A stretch of DNA of 64,000 bases from Heliocidaris erythrogramma (taxonomy: Eukaryota > Echinodermata > Echinoidea > Camarodonta > Echinometridae), in the NCBI GenBank assembly GCA_025617745.1, contig CM046857.1:27870094-27934093 (forward strand), written 5' to 3'. Below, piece after piece: positions 45,700 to 56,569 of this stretch. The position numbers and the translations under genes were made by a program. Numbering within the stretch: the stretch's first letter is position 1; the number at the start of each line of letters is the position of its first letter. Below the pieces are notes generated by a model. That model was not told the DNA's origin. It worked only from the letters and a program-made list of their open reading frames with translations, and did not search any database.

Positions 45700-46398
45700 G
45701 TAAGTAATGCATGTATGCATACTATGCTGTTGATATACTGCTATTCAAATCTACTAGTATTTACTTTGAAAGGTAATGCCATTATGCAAAATGTAAATAG
45801 GATACACATAGTTCCAAGCAAATACATATATTACATGGCCTTAAACACCAAGTTTACCCTAAATGCTATATTTAAGATGGGTCTAATTCATGTTTAACGA
45901 AGAGACAGTTTATACCTTATTCTAAGTTTTTGTTGTTTTTTTGTTTTTGTTTAGTCTCTTTGTTTAACTTGCCTTTATATCACACTTAAACCCTGCATTG
46001 GAATTACAATAAGTATAATTTGCCATAAAGTCTCGCATAAGAATAAGTGAGCACATTGCTCCTACCTGCTTTTCTTTACATTTTAGTCAGGACCTGCCAC
46101 ATTATTAGAATACACAGAGATTTTTGTTATATGATATAACTAGTAAGAAAGAGATGAATAGTAAGATATTTTCAGTATAAGTAAACTAAAAACACAGCCA
46201 AATTTGTTTAGCACAGCTACTATAGACCTCCTACATCAGGCTTAACTAATGTAGTTAAATTTCATTTTCCCATTCTCCTTCACTTTTCTTTAATGTTTCA
46301 TTTCATAAACAACTCAGATAAACCTATTCATCTTTTTAATTTTTTATTTTATTTAAGCGATTAATGAAGTCAATGTGTTTGCTTATTTATACTTAAAG

Positions 46399-46449
46399 GA
46401 TGATGACCCAGCTTATGTCCCACCTAAGCCAGCAAAAAGCAAACCTCAG
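46399..46449 (+). CDS. Exon of multi-exon gene (17 codons)
   Basis: A 51-bp exon between a TAAAG acceptor and a GTAAGA donor, phase 0 at both ends, encoding DDDPAYVPPKPAKSKPQ. Short Pro/Lys-rich segment, possibly an SH3-type ligand by composition only. Confidence 0.75.
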
Positions 46450-46823
46450 GTAAGAAATGCTTGTTTGCATGCTCTGTGTTTTCCCCCTCATATTATTACA
46501 AGGTGTCATATTGATTATTGAAATTCCAAACTTAGACTCAACTTTGATTGAAAATTTATGAAACTATAATATGTCTCCTATAATTGTTTCATTCAATATT
46601 TGTCAGGTTAATAATTATGTCAGGCAGACTCACTCATGATCTTTAAGATTACCTTTTGTTTGATTACTTCATTAGGTTTGTGAAAATTCAATATTTGAAG
46701 TTGTTTTATTCTTTGGAAATGTCTGTGGGAAAATAACATTCTGCATTATAATTCTAATATATAAAACTCTTCTCAACATGTCAGACTTAATTCAACTATA
46801 ATACTGTCTTTCTGTTCTTTTAG

Positions 46824-46871
46824 GCAACAAGTCAGGATAAATATATTCCATGTTATTTCCACTGTCAATGA
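46824..46871 (+). CDS. Possible alternative terminal exon
   Basis: After a TTCTTTTAG acceptor (46821-46823) the phase-0 frame reads ATSQDKYIPCYFHCQ then stop. It would replace the last two exons if used. Supported only by the acceptor and the frame. Confidence 0.25.
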   Translation, partial: ATSQDKYIPCYFHCQ

Positions 46872-47012
46872 TTAAGTGAAACATGTTCTCATCAATACAA
46901 ATATACAGTAGGTCTCTGAAACATATCTTAGACCAATATCATGTTGTGTTGACATTTGTCTTTATAATTCAAATAGACCAAATGTTGCATTGTCATCCCT
47001 TTCTGTTTCCAG

Positions 47013-47117
47013 AGAAAAAGAAGGCTTCTCAGTGAAAGTGATGAGGAAGAAGAAATAGAAAAAGAGCTTATCTCCACGATGTTTGGAAAAAAGAAAAAAG
47101 GTTGCTTTCGAGACGTG
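47013..47117 (+). CDS. Exon of multi-exon gene (basic/acidic segment)
   Basis: A 105-bp exon between a TTTCCAG acceptor and a GTAAGT donor, phase 0 at both ends, 35 codons. It starts RKRRLLSESDEEEEIEKELI, so a KPQ|RKRR junction with the previous exon gives a nuclear-localisation-like cluster. The SESDEEEE stretch is a typical casein kinase 2 target. The exon ends GKKKKGCFRDV. Confidence 0.85.
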
Positions 47118-47297
47118 GTAAGTATTTTTAAAACAATAATGTTGGTCAGTGTGCATTGATGGTTCATATGCAGTTGACTCCAATTTTATCAAATTATTTG
47201 GGACTGGTAAATTAACTTTGTTCTGTCAGGATTACAAAACAATAAATTACAAAGCACATTATTACGTAGTGAATAAGGGTCCCCTGTAATACATATA

Positions 47298-47470
47298 CAG
47301 TGGAAGCTCAGTATAAAGAGATATGTTATAACAATATTCCTGATATAACAAGTTAATATTCTGGTCCCAGCTCTTCATATTCTATGTTTTGTAACCCGAT
47401 ATAACAAGATTCCTGCCTTATAATGTAATTTTGATGGTTCAAAGGACCTTGTTATACTGAGTTTCCACTG
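47298..47470. mobile_element. Pogo/Tigger-like MITE in intron
   Basis: CAGTGGAAGCTCAGTATAA at the left and TTATACTGAGTTTCCACTG at the right form 19-bp inverted repeats with one mismatch. They are flanked by TA (47296-47297 and 47471-47472). CAGT-starting TIRs with a TA duplication are the pogo/Tigger signature of Tc1/mariner. The 173-bp element lies in the last intron of the gene. Confidence 0.85.
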
Positions 47471-48119
47471 TAACTGTATAACATATAACTCTTTTTTTAC
47501 ATAAAATATTCTACTCTTTTTGACCAGTGATAGTCGTCTTTTCTGGGACCATGTTATAGAATATTACAACAAGACTAGGATTCACCGTGATGATCTGTCA
47601 TCAACATTATTTCATAGTTGATAGCCATAAAGATATTCCAAATTTTGGTTTTGTTTCTTTAAATGAATGGCACTGCTTTCTGTCTCAAAAGTGGATAAAT
47701 GAGAAATCAAATGTTAAAAATGCAGCACTAATATGCAGCTGCCTTATTATTTTGCTTTCATGTTGTTCATATAGCTTTTGTAACATCTTTAAAGAGTGCC
47801 CATTGCATGGCTATATACAATACCTGTTTTTATCCAAATGAACTTTTGGATCACATTGTATTTCCTTATTCGAGGAATTATTTTTATTTAGTATGTATGG
47901 ATTAAAGGACATATATTTGTCACAACTATCACTAGTTTATGTCAGTTGGTTGTTGTATCTATAGCATTGCATTCCTATTCTCTGACTTGTGTGTATCAGT
48001 AGTTTTTTATCATTTTATGTGCCATACATTGGAAATGTAGAAATATGTATTTATGTTCATCAGGATAAATCTTGGATTATCTTTCTAATTTTGATCTTGA
48101 TTTTTTTTTTCTTCTGCAG

Positions 48120-48221
48120 ACAAACAAAGTTTACCAGACCATGAGCAGTCGGATGAAGGAGGAGATTGACGAAGACCAATTCTACGACAAAGCGAGGAAT
48201 AAGCAGTTACACAAGAAGTAA
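48120..48221 (+). CDS. Terminal coding exon of multi-exon gene
   Basis: A 102-bp exon after a long polypyrimidine tract and GCAG acceptor (48116-48119). It encodes TNKVYQTMSSRMKEEIDEDQ, then FYDKARNKQLHKK, then TAA. Charged and probably helical. The concatenated product from 45219 onward is 154 residues with no recognised domain. Its composition (disordered Pro/Ala linker, basic cluster, acidic tract, Lys-rich end) suggests a nuclear or chromatin-associated protein, but that is inference. Confidence 0.85.
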   Translation, partial: TNKVYQTMSSRMKEEIDEDQFYDKARNKQLHKK

Positions 48222-49500
48222 TTGTTAAAAAAATAAGAAAATCTTCCAAGTTTTGGGGAAGAATTTGTTTGGTTGACTTTTACAGATGGAAATCAATCTA
48301 GGCTGTGCCAGTGGCAAATTTCATCAATAGCCTCCATAAATGTGCCCTCATAAGAAACATGATTTCATATGGAATGTTTCTCTGTGAAATATTCAGGAGA
48401 TAATATTATAATGATTGTGTATGGATCCTATGCATTGCACTCTTATTTATTACATTTTAGATGTGCAAGGTCTTACCCCCAAAAAAAACAAAAACAAAAA
48501 CAAAACAAAGCAAAAACAATAACTTTCTCATTAGTACTTAATCATTGTAGAGTTCATACCAAGTCTAAAGATATTTCAACAACAAGTTATGTGGCCATAT
48601 TTTAGTGTAACTTTGACATTTTAACATGGTGATCTCTAGTTATGTCATAAAGATTTAGAAATGCCACAATTTGTTTTCATATGAGTCACCTATTTGAGTG
48701 TTACCTTGAGCAGCATTGACATATTCTGTGTTAATTTGTTCGATTTTTTTCAGGCACATATGTACTATAAAAACGACCTTCTTGGTGTACTGAAAATCGT
48801 ATGATTTTTTTTAGAGTGACAGTATGGTTTATTTTCATTCTGCTGAATTGAAGAAGCTCAACGAAAACTGCTAATGAAGTTAAACATAGCTAGATATCAA
48901 AAGAATTATTTGACAGACTTGATAACATAATCACATCTACTACAGTACAACAATTTCATAGGTATTGGTCTGTTTATCATTATCCAGTGTCATGTTTGCT
49001 TTAATTCACTGAAAGTACAGGAATGTACTTGGTGTGACTGGTTGATTACTATTATTTTTATGATAGACAAGAGAGTCATATCTTTTGGAAAAAATCTGAT
49101 GCTTTTCTCTGATTTCTAACTTTAAAAGAATGAGAATTGCAAACCTTACTGTTCCTAACAATTGCAGGCATCATTTTAGAGAAGAAAGTGCACTTTTACC
49201 CAACTATTGACAGTAAGTTAGGTGTCCAGTATTAATAAGTGCCTTAGCCTTAGCTTCATCACAACATACATGAAAAAGAAGGTTGTTCAGTTTTCTTTGG
49301 AGTTACATTTCCCTTTCGTCACTTTGACCCATTTGTTTTTATTATCCAACCCTAATCTGGATAAAAATGGAAAAACAGTTTGGAATCATTTTAATATTGG
49401 TATATATGTCATGGATAGATGATGCCTGTGCGTCTTTTATTTCACAATTGTACACATAAAAGTGTATTTGATTTTCATTTATTAAAACGACAAATAAAAA
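48222..49500 (+). other. Probable 3' untranslated region and flank
   Basis: No open frame of interest follows the TAA at 48219-48221. Several AATAAA-like signals exist, one clear AATAAA at 49493-49498, but the true polyadenylation site cannot be chosen. Confidence 0.35.
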
Positions 49501-49814
49501 GGCAAATGATGTTTAGGGTTGTTTCCTTATTTTGTGGACCGGTTTTCTGTACATTTCAATCCTGTTTCGTTATACTTTTCTTTATTGTGTTGTCTGCATC
49601 TGCATGTTTTCACCCCCCTTCATTTCCAGTGACCTTTATAGTGTTGCATGATCATTTCTTTCCTACTTTAGTATATTCTGTTTGTTCAGTCTTGTCCCAT
49701 CTATAACATGTACATACTATCATGTTCTGTCTATTCTGTTCTGTTTTATTTGATAAATGTAGAAATAGTATTATTAGGTAAATATTACTACCATTTCTAT
49801 TGACAGTGAACCCT

Positions 49815-50023
49815 GAAAGGGGTACTCCACCCCAAGATCAAGTCGATTTGAATAAATAGAGTAAAATTAAACAAGCAAAACTGAAAATTTTATGCAAATC
49901 GGATGAAAAATAAAGTTATAGAATGTTAAAGTTTTGCATTATTTTGTGAAACAGTGATATGCATTATGTCATAAGCCCACCTTTTTTATTCAAATCAACT
50001 TGATCTCAGGTTGGAGTACCCTT
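49815..50023. mobile_element. MITE (AAAGGGGTACTCC family)
   Basis: The left end AAAGGGGTACTCCACC with GATCAAGTCGATTTGAATAAA is mirrored on the right by TTTATTCAAATCAACTTGATC with GGTTGGAGTACCCTTT. The interior contains CAAATCGGATGAAAAATAAAG and TGTGAAACAGTGATATGCAT. I recall very similar repeats as common in echinoderm DNA. No coding sequence. Confidence 0.85.
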
Positions 50024-50035
50024 TGATGAACTACT

Positions 50036-50172
50036 GCAACTACAACACCTACTATTACTACTAATTTTCTACTACTACTACTTCTACTAACAGTACTACT
50101 ACTACTACTACTACTACTACACCTACTACTTCTACTTAGGCTACTACTACTGCTATTATTATTATTATTAGC

Positions 50173-50219
<47 letters not shown>

Positions 50220-50230
50220 CAGCAGCAGCA
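50036..50230. repeat. ACT / AGT triplet microsatellite with strand switch
   Basis: (ACT)n from 50040 changes to (ATT)n and then (AGT)n at 50170-50219, ending AGCAGCAGCAG. The opposed halves are complementary and can pair as a hairpin. Thr/Ser-rich minus-strand frames are artefacts. Confidence 0.9.
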
Positions 50231-52180
50231 TTATAAGACCGTATCGTACCTTGGCTTTGCATGAGTAAACTAATTCTAGTTGAATTGTTTTTAACATTCT
50301 TACTAAGGAAATTAAACAAATAACTTACAAAGAATTATAAGGAACAAAACAAAAATAAGATCTACATTAATTGCTGCCTAGGTTAGGATTTGATGATGCA
50401 CAGTTACTTCGTGAATGACACTGTGCGACTTTTTATGTATAAACAACACCATAAGCAAGCAAAGCGAACGAACTAGTATGTTTACTTAATAACACAAGAG
50501 GGCGACCTTTTTTTATAAAGACGGAACATAAATTTCTTCACATGCATTTTTGTTCGCTATTGCTTATACTCTACTCATTTTGCAAAAGAAAGTAATCTTT
50601 CCTTTTGAACATTTAGAAAACATATTCATGATGAGAAAATATATCCTCACAGAGCAAAAACTAATTCGCTAATTGTAGAAAATAAAGCTTTTGTTTGTGG
50701 TGCACAATAACACTTCTCCATATTTCCTAATAGGCTCATGTATAATCAGGACAGAAACGATCTATATTGAATGTGACATGAAATGATCTAGGGCCGTTCT
50801 CAAGCCCCCAAAAGTTTTAGGCATCGATCAAATGTTTTTATTAACACTTTTCATAGTCACAAATAATGCTTCTTCGAATATTTCAGACAAAAAATATTAT
50901 TTTATGCCGCACACTTTCCAATTAATCTGTAAAAGGAATATATGGTAAATGACTGGAAATTAATTTTTCAAAAAATAATCAAAGCACTACCGGTGCTAAA
51001 ACTTTCAACAAAGGCCAAACAGAATATATTCTCAAAATTACAGCAAAAATTATCTTTGACAAAGCTGTTAAAATGTTTAAAAGTGATGTTTGCAGCTGCT
51101 GCAAGATTAAAAAATAATATCATATGCTGGATCAGATCATGCTTGCTCCAACTTAGTATGCAAGAAGGTCTTTCATGTAAAAATATGAAGCGAATGAAAA
51201 AGGATAGCAACGAAAATTCCATTTTTTTAAAAGAATAAGATTAATTAATATTTTGTCTAAATTTCGTCCTTATTCTTTCATAAATTACTTCAAAACGTGT
51301 GTGGTGCACACTTTTATTGGATATAGCACGTACTGTGCGACGTTTTTGCGTGCAAATATCCGTAGACAAATAATCGGCTCAAATTAGGGAAAGCCGGCGA
51401 ATACTCAAAATCATGGTCGCAGAGTTAAATGTGCTAGATTACGAGGGAGGGAGAGAAATAAGAAAAGAAGGGATCCAAGGGTACGGTATAGGCCTCATAT
51501 GACCATAATAATAATTAAAATCCTAAATTCATATTATATCATTTCATCTGCAGATAAAAAACAAACAAACAAGAACACAGAATTTTGCTCAAATATCTAG
51601 TCACCTTCATAAATTGTCAAGTGCATGTCAATAAAATACAACGTGTCATCTACACACCCATCCTATTGTATGTTCATCAATGCCCATAGACAGAGTGGCG
51701 ACAGGCCCTTATGAACTGAAAATGTTAATCTATTCACGCTTTATATGATTCTCCCAGGCTATATTTAATGTATATGTCTGACACTTAAATAATTAGGGTC
51801 TACATGATCTTAATCTCATTTTGATGCTGCTTGCAGGTAGGTATACTTACTATACATGGTGTATGCTAGCTGAAGGTGCACCGAAAGAATGATGTGGCGA
51901 CAATAATTGCTACGGGCTTTATTTTGACAAAGAACTAGGGAATGTTGTAGGGTTGTTGTTGAGTTTTTGTTTAGGTTTAGGGTTAAGGTTAGGTAGAGTG
52001 CTTGGTCCGGGGCTGAAGATTATAGTTCCCGGAGTTTGTGTCGTACAACCAAGATAATTTCATTCTGTTCTTCTTGCAACAAAGATGAACTGTATCTTTA
52101 AAATTGTGGTCAGTTTTTTTATGTGTGCTTGTTTATTTATGTGTTTATTTGTTTGTTTTGGACGATATTTAATCGTTAAT
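50231..52180. other. Intergenic, no supportable gene
   Basis: A 98-codon Lys-rich frame at 50942-51238 overlaps another frame on the opposite strand and has no domain. Otherwise nothing is recognised. Confidence 0.45.
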
Positions 52181-52194
52181 ATTTATAAATGCAG

Positions 52195-52300
52195 CAGTCA
52201 ACATCATCAGCATCATTATGATCATCATCATCATCGTCTCCGTCGTCATTATAATCACCATAATCATCATCATCATCATCATCCTCATGGAAACATAAAT
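52195..52300. repeat. CAT triplet microsatellite
   Basis: Imperfect (CAT)n giving a His-rich frame that is not considered a gene. Confidence 0.85.
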
Positions 52301-52654
52301 TATCAAGTATTTACATAATTATGCTATATAGCATGAACTGAGGGCCTGGCCAGTCTGTGAATAGGGGCCCAGGAATACAGAAATATGTGATATTTTCGAC
52401 AAATTACTTAGTTCTCTCCCAATGTTAATAATGTTCGAGGCATGCTTGCTGGTTGGGTTACAAAACAGATGCGTCCCTCGGAAGAAGACCTTCTTCTGAG
52501 AAAGCCACCAAGGATAGGGCAAGAGGTGTGAATTCTGAGGCGTAAAGTTTCCTCAAAGACAGTGGATTTCATAATTACAAGTGAGGAGGCTAGTCCAGTA
52601 TAGCTAGATAGAATGCTGGAAAGGGGGAGAGGGACAGGCTCTTAGTGGAGAGAA

Positions 52655-52905
52655 AGCGATTGAGAGAGAGAGAGGGAGAGAGAAAGAGAGAGAGAGAGAG
52701 GGGGGGGGGGACGTTACAGAGTGTAATGGTACAACTTGTACAACAGTGATTATGTCAGTAAAGAGATTTTTTAAAGCTAGAAAATGAGAGAGAGAGAGAG
52801 GGGAATTTCAGAGAGGATACGCACTTCATCTAATCAGTGATGCATAAAAAATACAGGAGAAAGAGAAAGGGACGAGAGGGGAGAGAGTGAGGGGGAGGAA
52901 GAGAG
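52655..52905. repeat. GA microsatellites with G-run
   Basis: (GA)n at 52655-52700 runs into a G10 tract; further GA blocks at about 52785-52800 and 52855-52905. Confidence 0.9.
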
Positions 52906-53395
52906 AGTAGTATGACATATTTGTATTTGTCTTATCTAGAGAAGATATAAACCTAGTAAGCTATGTGACATTACTGTAAATTGATAGTCACGTCTTGCTG
53001 ATTTTGTACCATTCCGATCTTGATAAGCTACATGGGTGTCGCAAAAACGCACTGCAGCGCTCTGAGGTTTAACATGGACTAGGTCCATGGGTTTATCATG
53101 AGGCATCTGTCCCTGAGGAGAAAGCCGACATCGAGTAAAATGGATTGAGCTCTTAAATAGAGGGTTCGGTACTGCTGAAGTTGTAAATAGTTTGCATGCA
53201 TGGTTTCTTCTTGAAATATCATAATTGCCAATGTCACAAGAAAAGGATTGCTTTTGGAATACTCCCATTGTTCTAAATATGACAATATCTCATGTTTGTA
53301 TGGCCCCATATATACATCTATTACATATGCACATAATTTACATCGTATTTCTCCCGTGCTTTCATTGTTACTTACACAACTCGACTTTTAACTTT
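52906..53395. other. Intergenic, nothing recognised
   Basis: A 110-codon minus-strand frame (52936-53268) lacks any recognisable motif. Confidence 0.4.
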
Positions 53396-53720
53396 TCCTC
53401 CACCCCCACCCCCCCCCCCCCCCCCCCTGCCCCCCCCCCCCCATCTGCCCCTGTCACTATGTCCTTTGTTATTGTTTGTTTGGTTTTGTTTGTTTCGTTT
53501 TTGTGTTGGTTTTTTCTGTTTTGGTTTGTTTTGTTTTTGTGTTGGGTTTTTTGGCCTTTATTTTACTTCCTTGTGGATCCCTCATGTATAATTGCTTACA
53601 ATTGCCCTCAGTTTCCTGTTCAAATATTTTACAATCTAATCATTTCAGGGGCCAGCGTTTTGTACAAGCTCTGCTTCTTTTGCTGGTCTCTTTTTTCATT
53701 TCTTTTCTTACTTTAAATCA
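53396..53720 (+). repeat. C-runs and GTTTT-rich low complexity
   Basis: Interrupted C-runs occupy about 53400-53442, followed by TTTGTTTGGTTTTG-type low-complexity sequence to about 53555. Phe/Val-rich frames here reflect composition. Confidence 0.8.
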
Positions 53721-53967
53721 CACACTTAAATAACTATGTACATGTATTTAAATCGTTTTCTTATCTAAATTGATTCTAATGAGTAATTGTTGTCATGCGT
53801 TTCTCCGGTATTCATGTTACCCATACACTATGTGTATGATGATTACTTGCTGATTTGTGTTTTTATTATTACTGATTTGTATTTACATTATTATTGATTT
53901 GTATGTTGACTGCTGAAAAGAATTGAAATAAAATAAATCTAAATCTAAAATCTAAAATCTAAAATTG
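53720..53967 (+). mobile_element. LINE 3' end with AAATCT tail
   Basis: The segment contains ATTGATTTGTATGTTGACTG and ends in AAATAAATCT followed by three to four copies of AAATCTA (53936-53965). Short-repeat 3' tails are typical of CR1/L2-like LINEs. The TTAA-flanked transposon begins about 40 bp further on. No coding part is present. Confidence 0.6.
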
Positions 53968-54849
53968 TTTGTGATTTCTGCAATATCTAGTGATAATTGC
54001 TTTAAAGGTTGACTAAATTAGAGAAAAAATGGGTGCTCTTTCCATGTAGTTTTGCCTTCTAATCACGAATCTGCCAATCGATTGTCCAAATTATGTCTCG
54101 TTTTGGCGAAAAAGGGGAAAAGGTAGAGGTTTTGGGACCGTTCCTTAAAACTCGTGAGCTGATTGGCTAGCCCCCAAGTGACGTATGAAAAGTAAGAGGC
54201 ACAAGATCTGCAGGCTGCAGCATATAATATTGTACACAGAATGCGGTATTTGACCCCTCTGTTCAACGGACAATTTATGAAAATAGGAAATTAATCAATA
54301 TAATCTTAGGAGTGAATAATCATTAGCAATATATTTTCTACAAGATCAGAAAACGCTTTTGCCCAAATATACAGCTCTTGTTTTGTTTTTTAGCTTTTCT
54401 TTTGAACAATGTTCTCATCCATCTGAGCTTGCCGAACGAAAGTTTTGCATTGGTCATAAACGCGTGCACAGCCGTTTTATGCGTCTGTATGATTGTACAA
54501 TGTCCTACACATCTTTAGTACGGCAGTGACTATGTTCCCCTCGTACATAGCGACTGGTGAACGCTTTTGTTTTGTTTATTTCACTTACGGTTTTTTTTTA
54601 CTTCGCTTTACATAGTACATTAGTACTGACTTAGATTTTGGCTGAATTCGAGTAACTTATATAGAGAGAGGAAAAGTGCCCGCGATTCCGAGTTGGAGGA
54701 CTTTTCTGAGCCATGCAGATACGAACTCTGATTTACTGGCAGATGATTTATCAGACCCCGAAGGCAAAGAAGCTCGAGTGGCAAGGGGAAATTCGACCAT
54801 ATTATATGTTTGAACCCCTCGCAGAATACGGTGAAGGGCCATGGGTGAA

Positions 54850-54893
54850 GTAACTCCAGGGAGCTCCAACGCGTTGGAGCTCCCTGGAGTTAC
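54850..54893. repeat. Perfect 44-bp palindrome
   Basis: From GTAACTCCAGGGAGCTCCAA to its exact complement ending GGAGTTAC, with no spacer (axis between 54871 and 54872). It is bounded by GGGTGAAG at 54843-54850 and 54894-54901 (the first overlaps the palindrome by one base). Confidence 0.97.
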
Positions 54894-54900
54894 GGGTGAA

Positions 54901-54978
54901 GTAGACCGAAAATGCTGTCTCTCGATCGTTCGTTAGGTCGTCTTAGCTAACGAGCGAGAGACAAAATTTTCGGTCTAC
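54901..54978. repeat. 78-bp imperfect palindrome
   Basis: GTAGACCGAAAAT with GTCTCTCG and CGTTCGTTAG is mirrored by CTAACGAGCG, AGAGACAAAATTTTCGG and TCTAC, with a 10-nt loop. It is bounded by GGGTGAAG at 54894-54901 and 54979-54986. Confidence 0.95.
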
Positions 54979-55314
54979 GGGTGAAGCTGCTGCAGCTGTT
55001 GTCGTTGAAAAACAGATTAAAAGACTTGACTCCAAGTCTGATCGTTGGAATAGCTGAATCTTTTAGCTAGCTTATCCTTCTCTTCATGCCAAATTCGGAA
55101 TACATGCCAGGATGCTCAAAATCATTTTCGGCAAAGTGATCGTTGCAGATTGTACTCCACTCACTTGGCCGGCCCTTGCCACTCTCCCCGCGTGAGCTTT
55201 AATTACATTTGCGACCCACAATTTCCGTAGATTTTCATCTTTAGGAAAATTATGTAGGCTTACACCATCTTTAGGGGTCTTGCTACAGCCCACAACTATA
55301 CACCGATTAGGCAT

Positions 55315-55693
55315 TATTGATGAAACTGCGTCCCAAAATCAAAGTTATTGTGAGGAATGAAACCGCGAAAATACGCAATGCAAATGGTCGATGCGGTGAA
55401 TATCATGCTCGGCACCGGGCTGGGCCTGCCGGGGGCCTCCGGGCGCGCACGGTATAGGTTAGTGGAATATTTTCCCTTACTTTTCATGCGTCACAGATCA
55501 CGTGATCACGATGTCGCTTCGATGGGTTTTTTAGGGGCGGGGCTTATGACTGTGTAAATCAGCAAAATTATACTTTTCAAATGATTATAAAATATGACTG
55601 AATGCATAAAAAATTGTGTGATGGATATTTTTTGGCTCCTGATGACACCTTCCTACGAAAAATGGGCAATTATTTTTTTATTTTAGTGACCCT
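55315..55693 (-). promoter_or_regulatory. GC-rich 5' region of THAP element
   Basis: Upstream of the THAP ATG, 55410-55460 is unusually GC-rich for the window and 55534-55546 contains GGGGCGGGGC (GC-box-like). A TCACGTGATCACG stretch containing CACGTG lies near 55498. This may be the element's former promoter. Confidence 0.3.
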
Positions 55694-55993
55694 TTAAAGA
55701 TTAGAAACCTCATAATTACTAAAATTTTACTATTCATAATTACAACTGATTGGTCAGTTTCCTCCACAATGCAGTCACATGATCTATACTAAAAAGTAGT
55801 ATAAGTTTGATTTTGTGAGGTCGATCTTAATGATAAGATAAACTGAGAACCTACTTCATGTTTTTTTTTAAAGGGGTATGCATTTACTCTGAATTAATGA
55901 AACAGTAGATAATTAATACCTATGTCACAAAGTTGCAGTATAAAGATGTGATTATTTCCGTGCTATGCATTCCCCATCTTCCTTTTTTTTTGG

Positions 55994-56010
55994 GGGGGGG
56001 GGGGGGTGCG
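55994..56010 (+). repeat. T-run/G-run homopolymer
   Basis: TTTTTTTT directly followed by about 15 G, again the T-to-G junction seen at 5010 and 16851. Surrounding sequence 55700-56550 has no recognised gene. Confidence 0.85.
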
Positions 56011-56569
56011 ATTCTGGGTATAGTAAAACTTAATGCACTATTGATGAGACTCGATTGGCATATTTACTACGTTTAGTTTACCGCAGCTGTTGTATTTAAA
56101 GTTGTTTATATTTGTATGGAATCCCTCAAGGGTGTTCCAGGGTCTCGAAATATCTACTCACCCATATTGTTAATCTTTTAAAAGGTATGAACTCGATATG
56201 GGAACTTGTCTGAGCCCTGGAACCATAATCTCCTTTATTTCTTGGCTGAAAATAAGTTTGGAAGAAAATTGAGATACAATGAGGTTTACGGCTCGTTGGC
56301 GTTTCATCATGTATTTATTCATTACAATTTTCTAGCCCTGTCCCTTGGGACGCTCTGCTGTCTGGCTGTGGGAAACATTGAAGTACCTAGACCGATGGGA
56401 GACCCTTGGTAACCCGGCCCTCGGGGAGGTGGAGGAGGAGGAAATCGATTTGTTTAAAGAGCCTCGTCGATCGTGCAAATATCCCACGTGTTTGTAGCGC
56501 CCTCGGCCCCTCATCGTGGTCTCAACAGTTTGATATGGATGAGAGCCAGAGCGGAGGGGAAAGAAATAA

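Larger units (their letters stand above)
54657..55314 (-). pseudogene. THAP-domain protein, frameshifted
   Basis: The minus-strand ATG at 55314 starts MPNRCIVVGCSKTPKDGVSL followed by HNFPKDENLRKLW, the N-terminal half of a C2CH THAP zinc finger (C5, C10, FP, W). About 35 codons in, the frame changes twice. The third part (EWSTICNDHFAENDFEHPGM, CNDH codons at 55133-55147) supplies the Cys-His pair and the conserved F. A TAG follows GMKRRIS, and beyond it LKDSAIPTIRLG continues the usual post-THAP motif. Between 54850 and 54978 the coding sequence is interrupted by two palindromes, after which an open frame continues to 54657. The gene is therefore dead. Function when intact: sequence-specific DNA binding by a transposase or a THAP regulator. 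Confidence 0.85.
54006..55693 (-). mobile_element. Decayed TTAA-flanked DNA transposon with THAP gene (Kolobok-like)
   Basis: Ends AGGTTGACTAAATTA (left) and TATTTTAGTGACCCT (right; inverse AGGGTCACTAAAATA) match at about 12 of 15 positions. Both are flanked by TTAA (54002-54005 and 55694-55697). The interior holds a THAP-domain gene on the minus strand. TTAA targets plus a THAP DNA-binding domain are features of Kolobok elements, which are known from sea urchins. P elements also carry THAP but make 8-bp duplications. The 1.7-kb length means most of the transposase catalytic region is absent. Its two internal palindromes are listed separately. Confidence 0.6.

Noticed and set aside
50942..51238. 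98-codon Lys-rich frame
   Set aside because: Overlapped by an open frame on the other strand, AT-rich composition, no recognisable motif.
53225..53716. 163-codon Phe/Val/Pro-rich frame resembling a membrane protein
   Set aside because: Runs through C-runs and GTTTT low-complexity sequence; hydrophobicity is due to T-rich codons.
55357..55557. 66-codon plus-strand frame upstream of the THAP gene
   Set aside because: GC-rich region probably belonging to the promoter side of the element; no domain.
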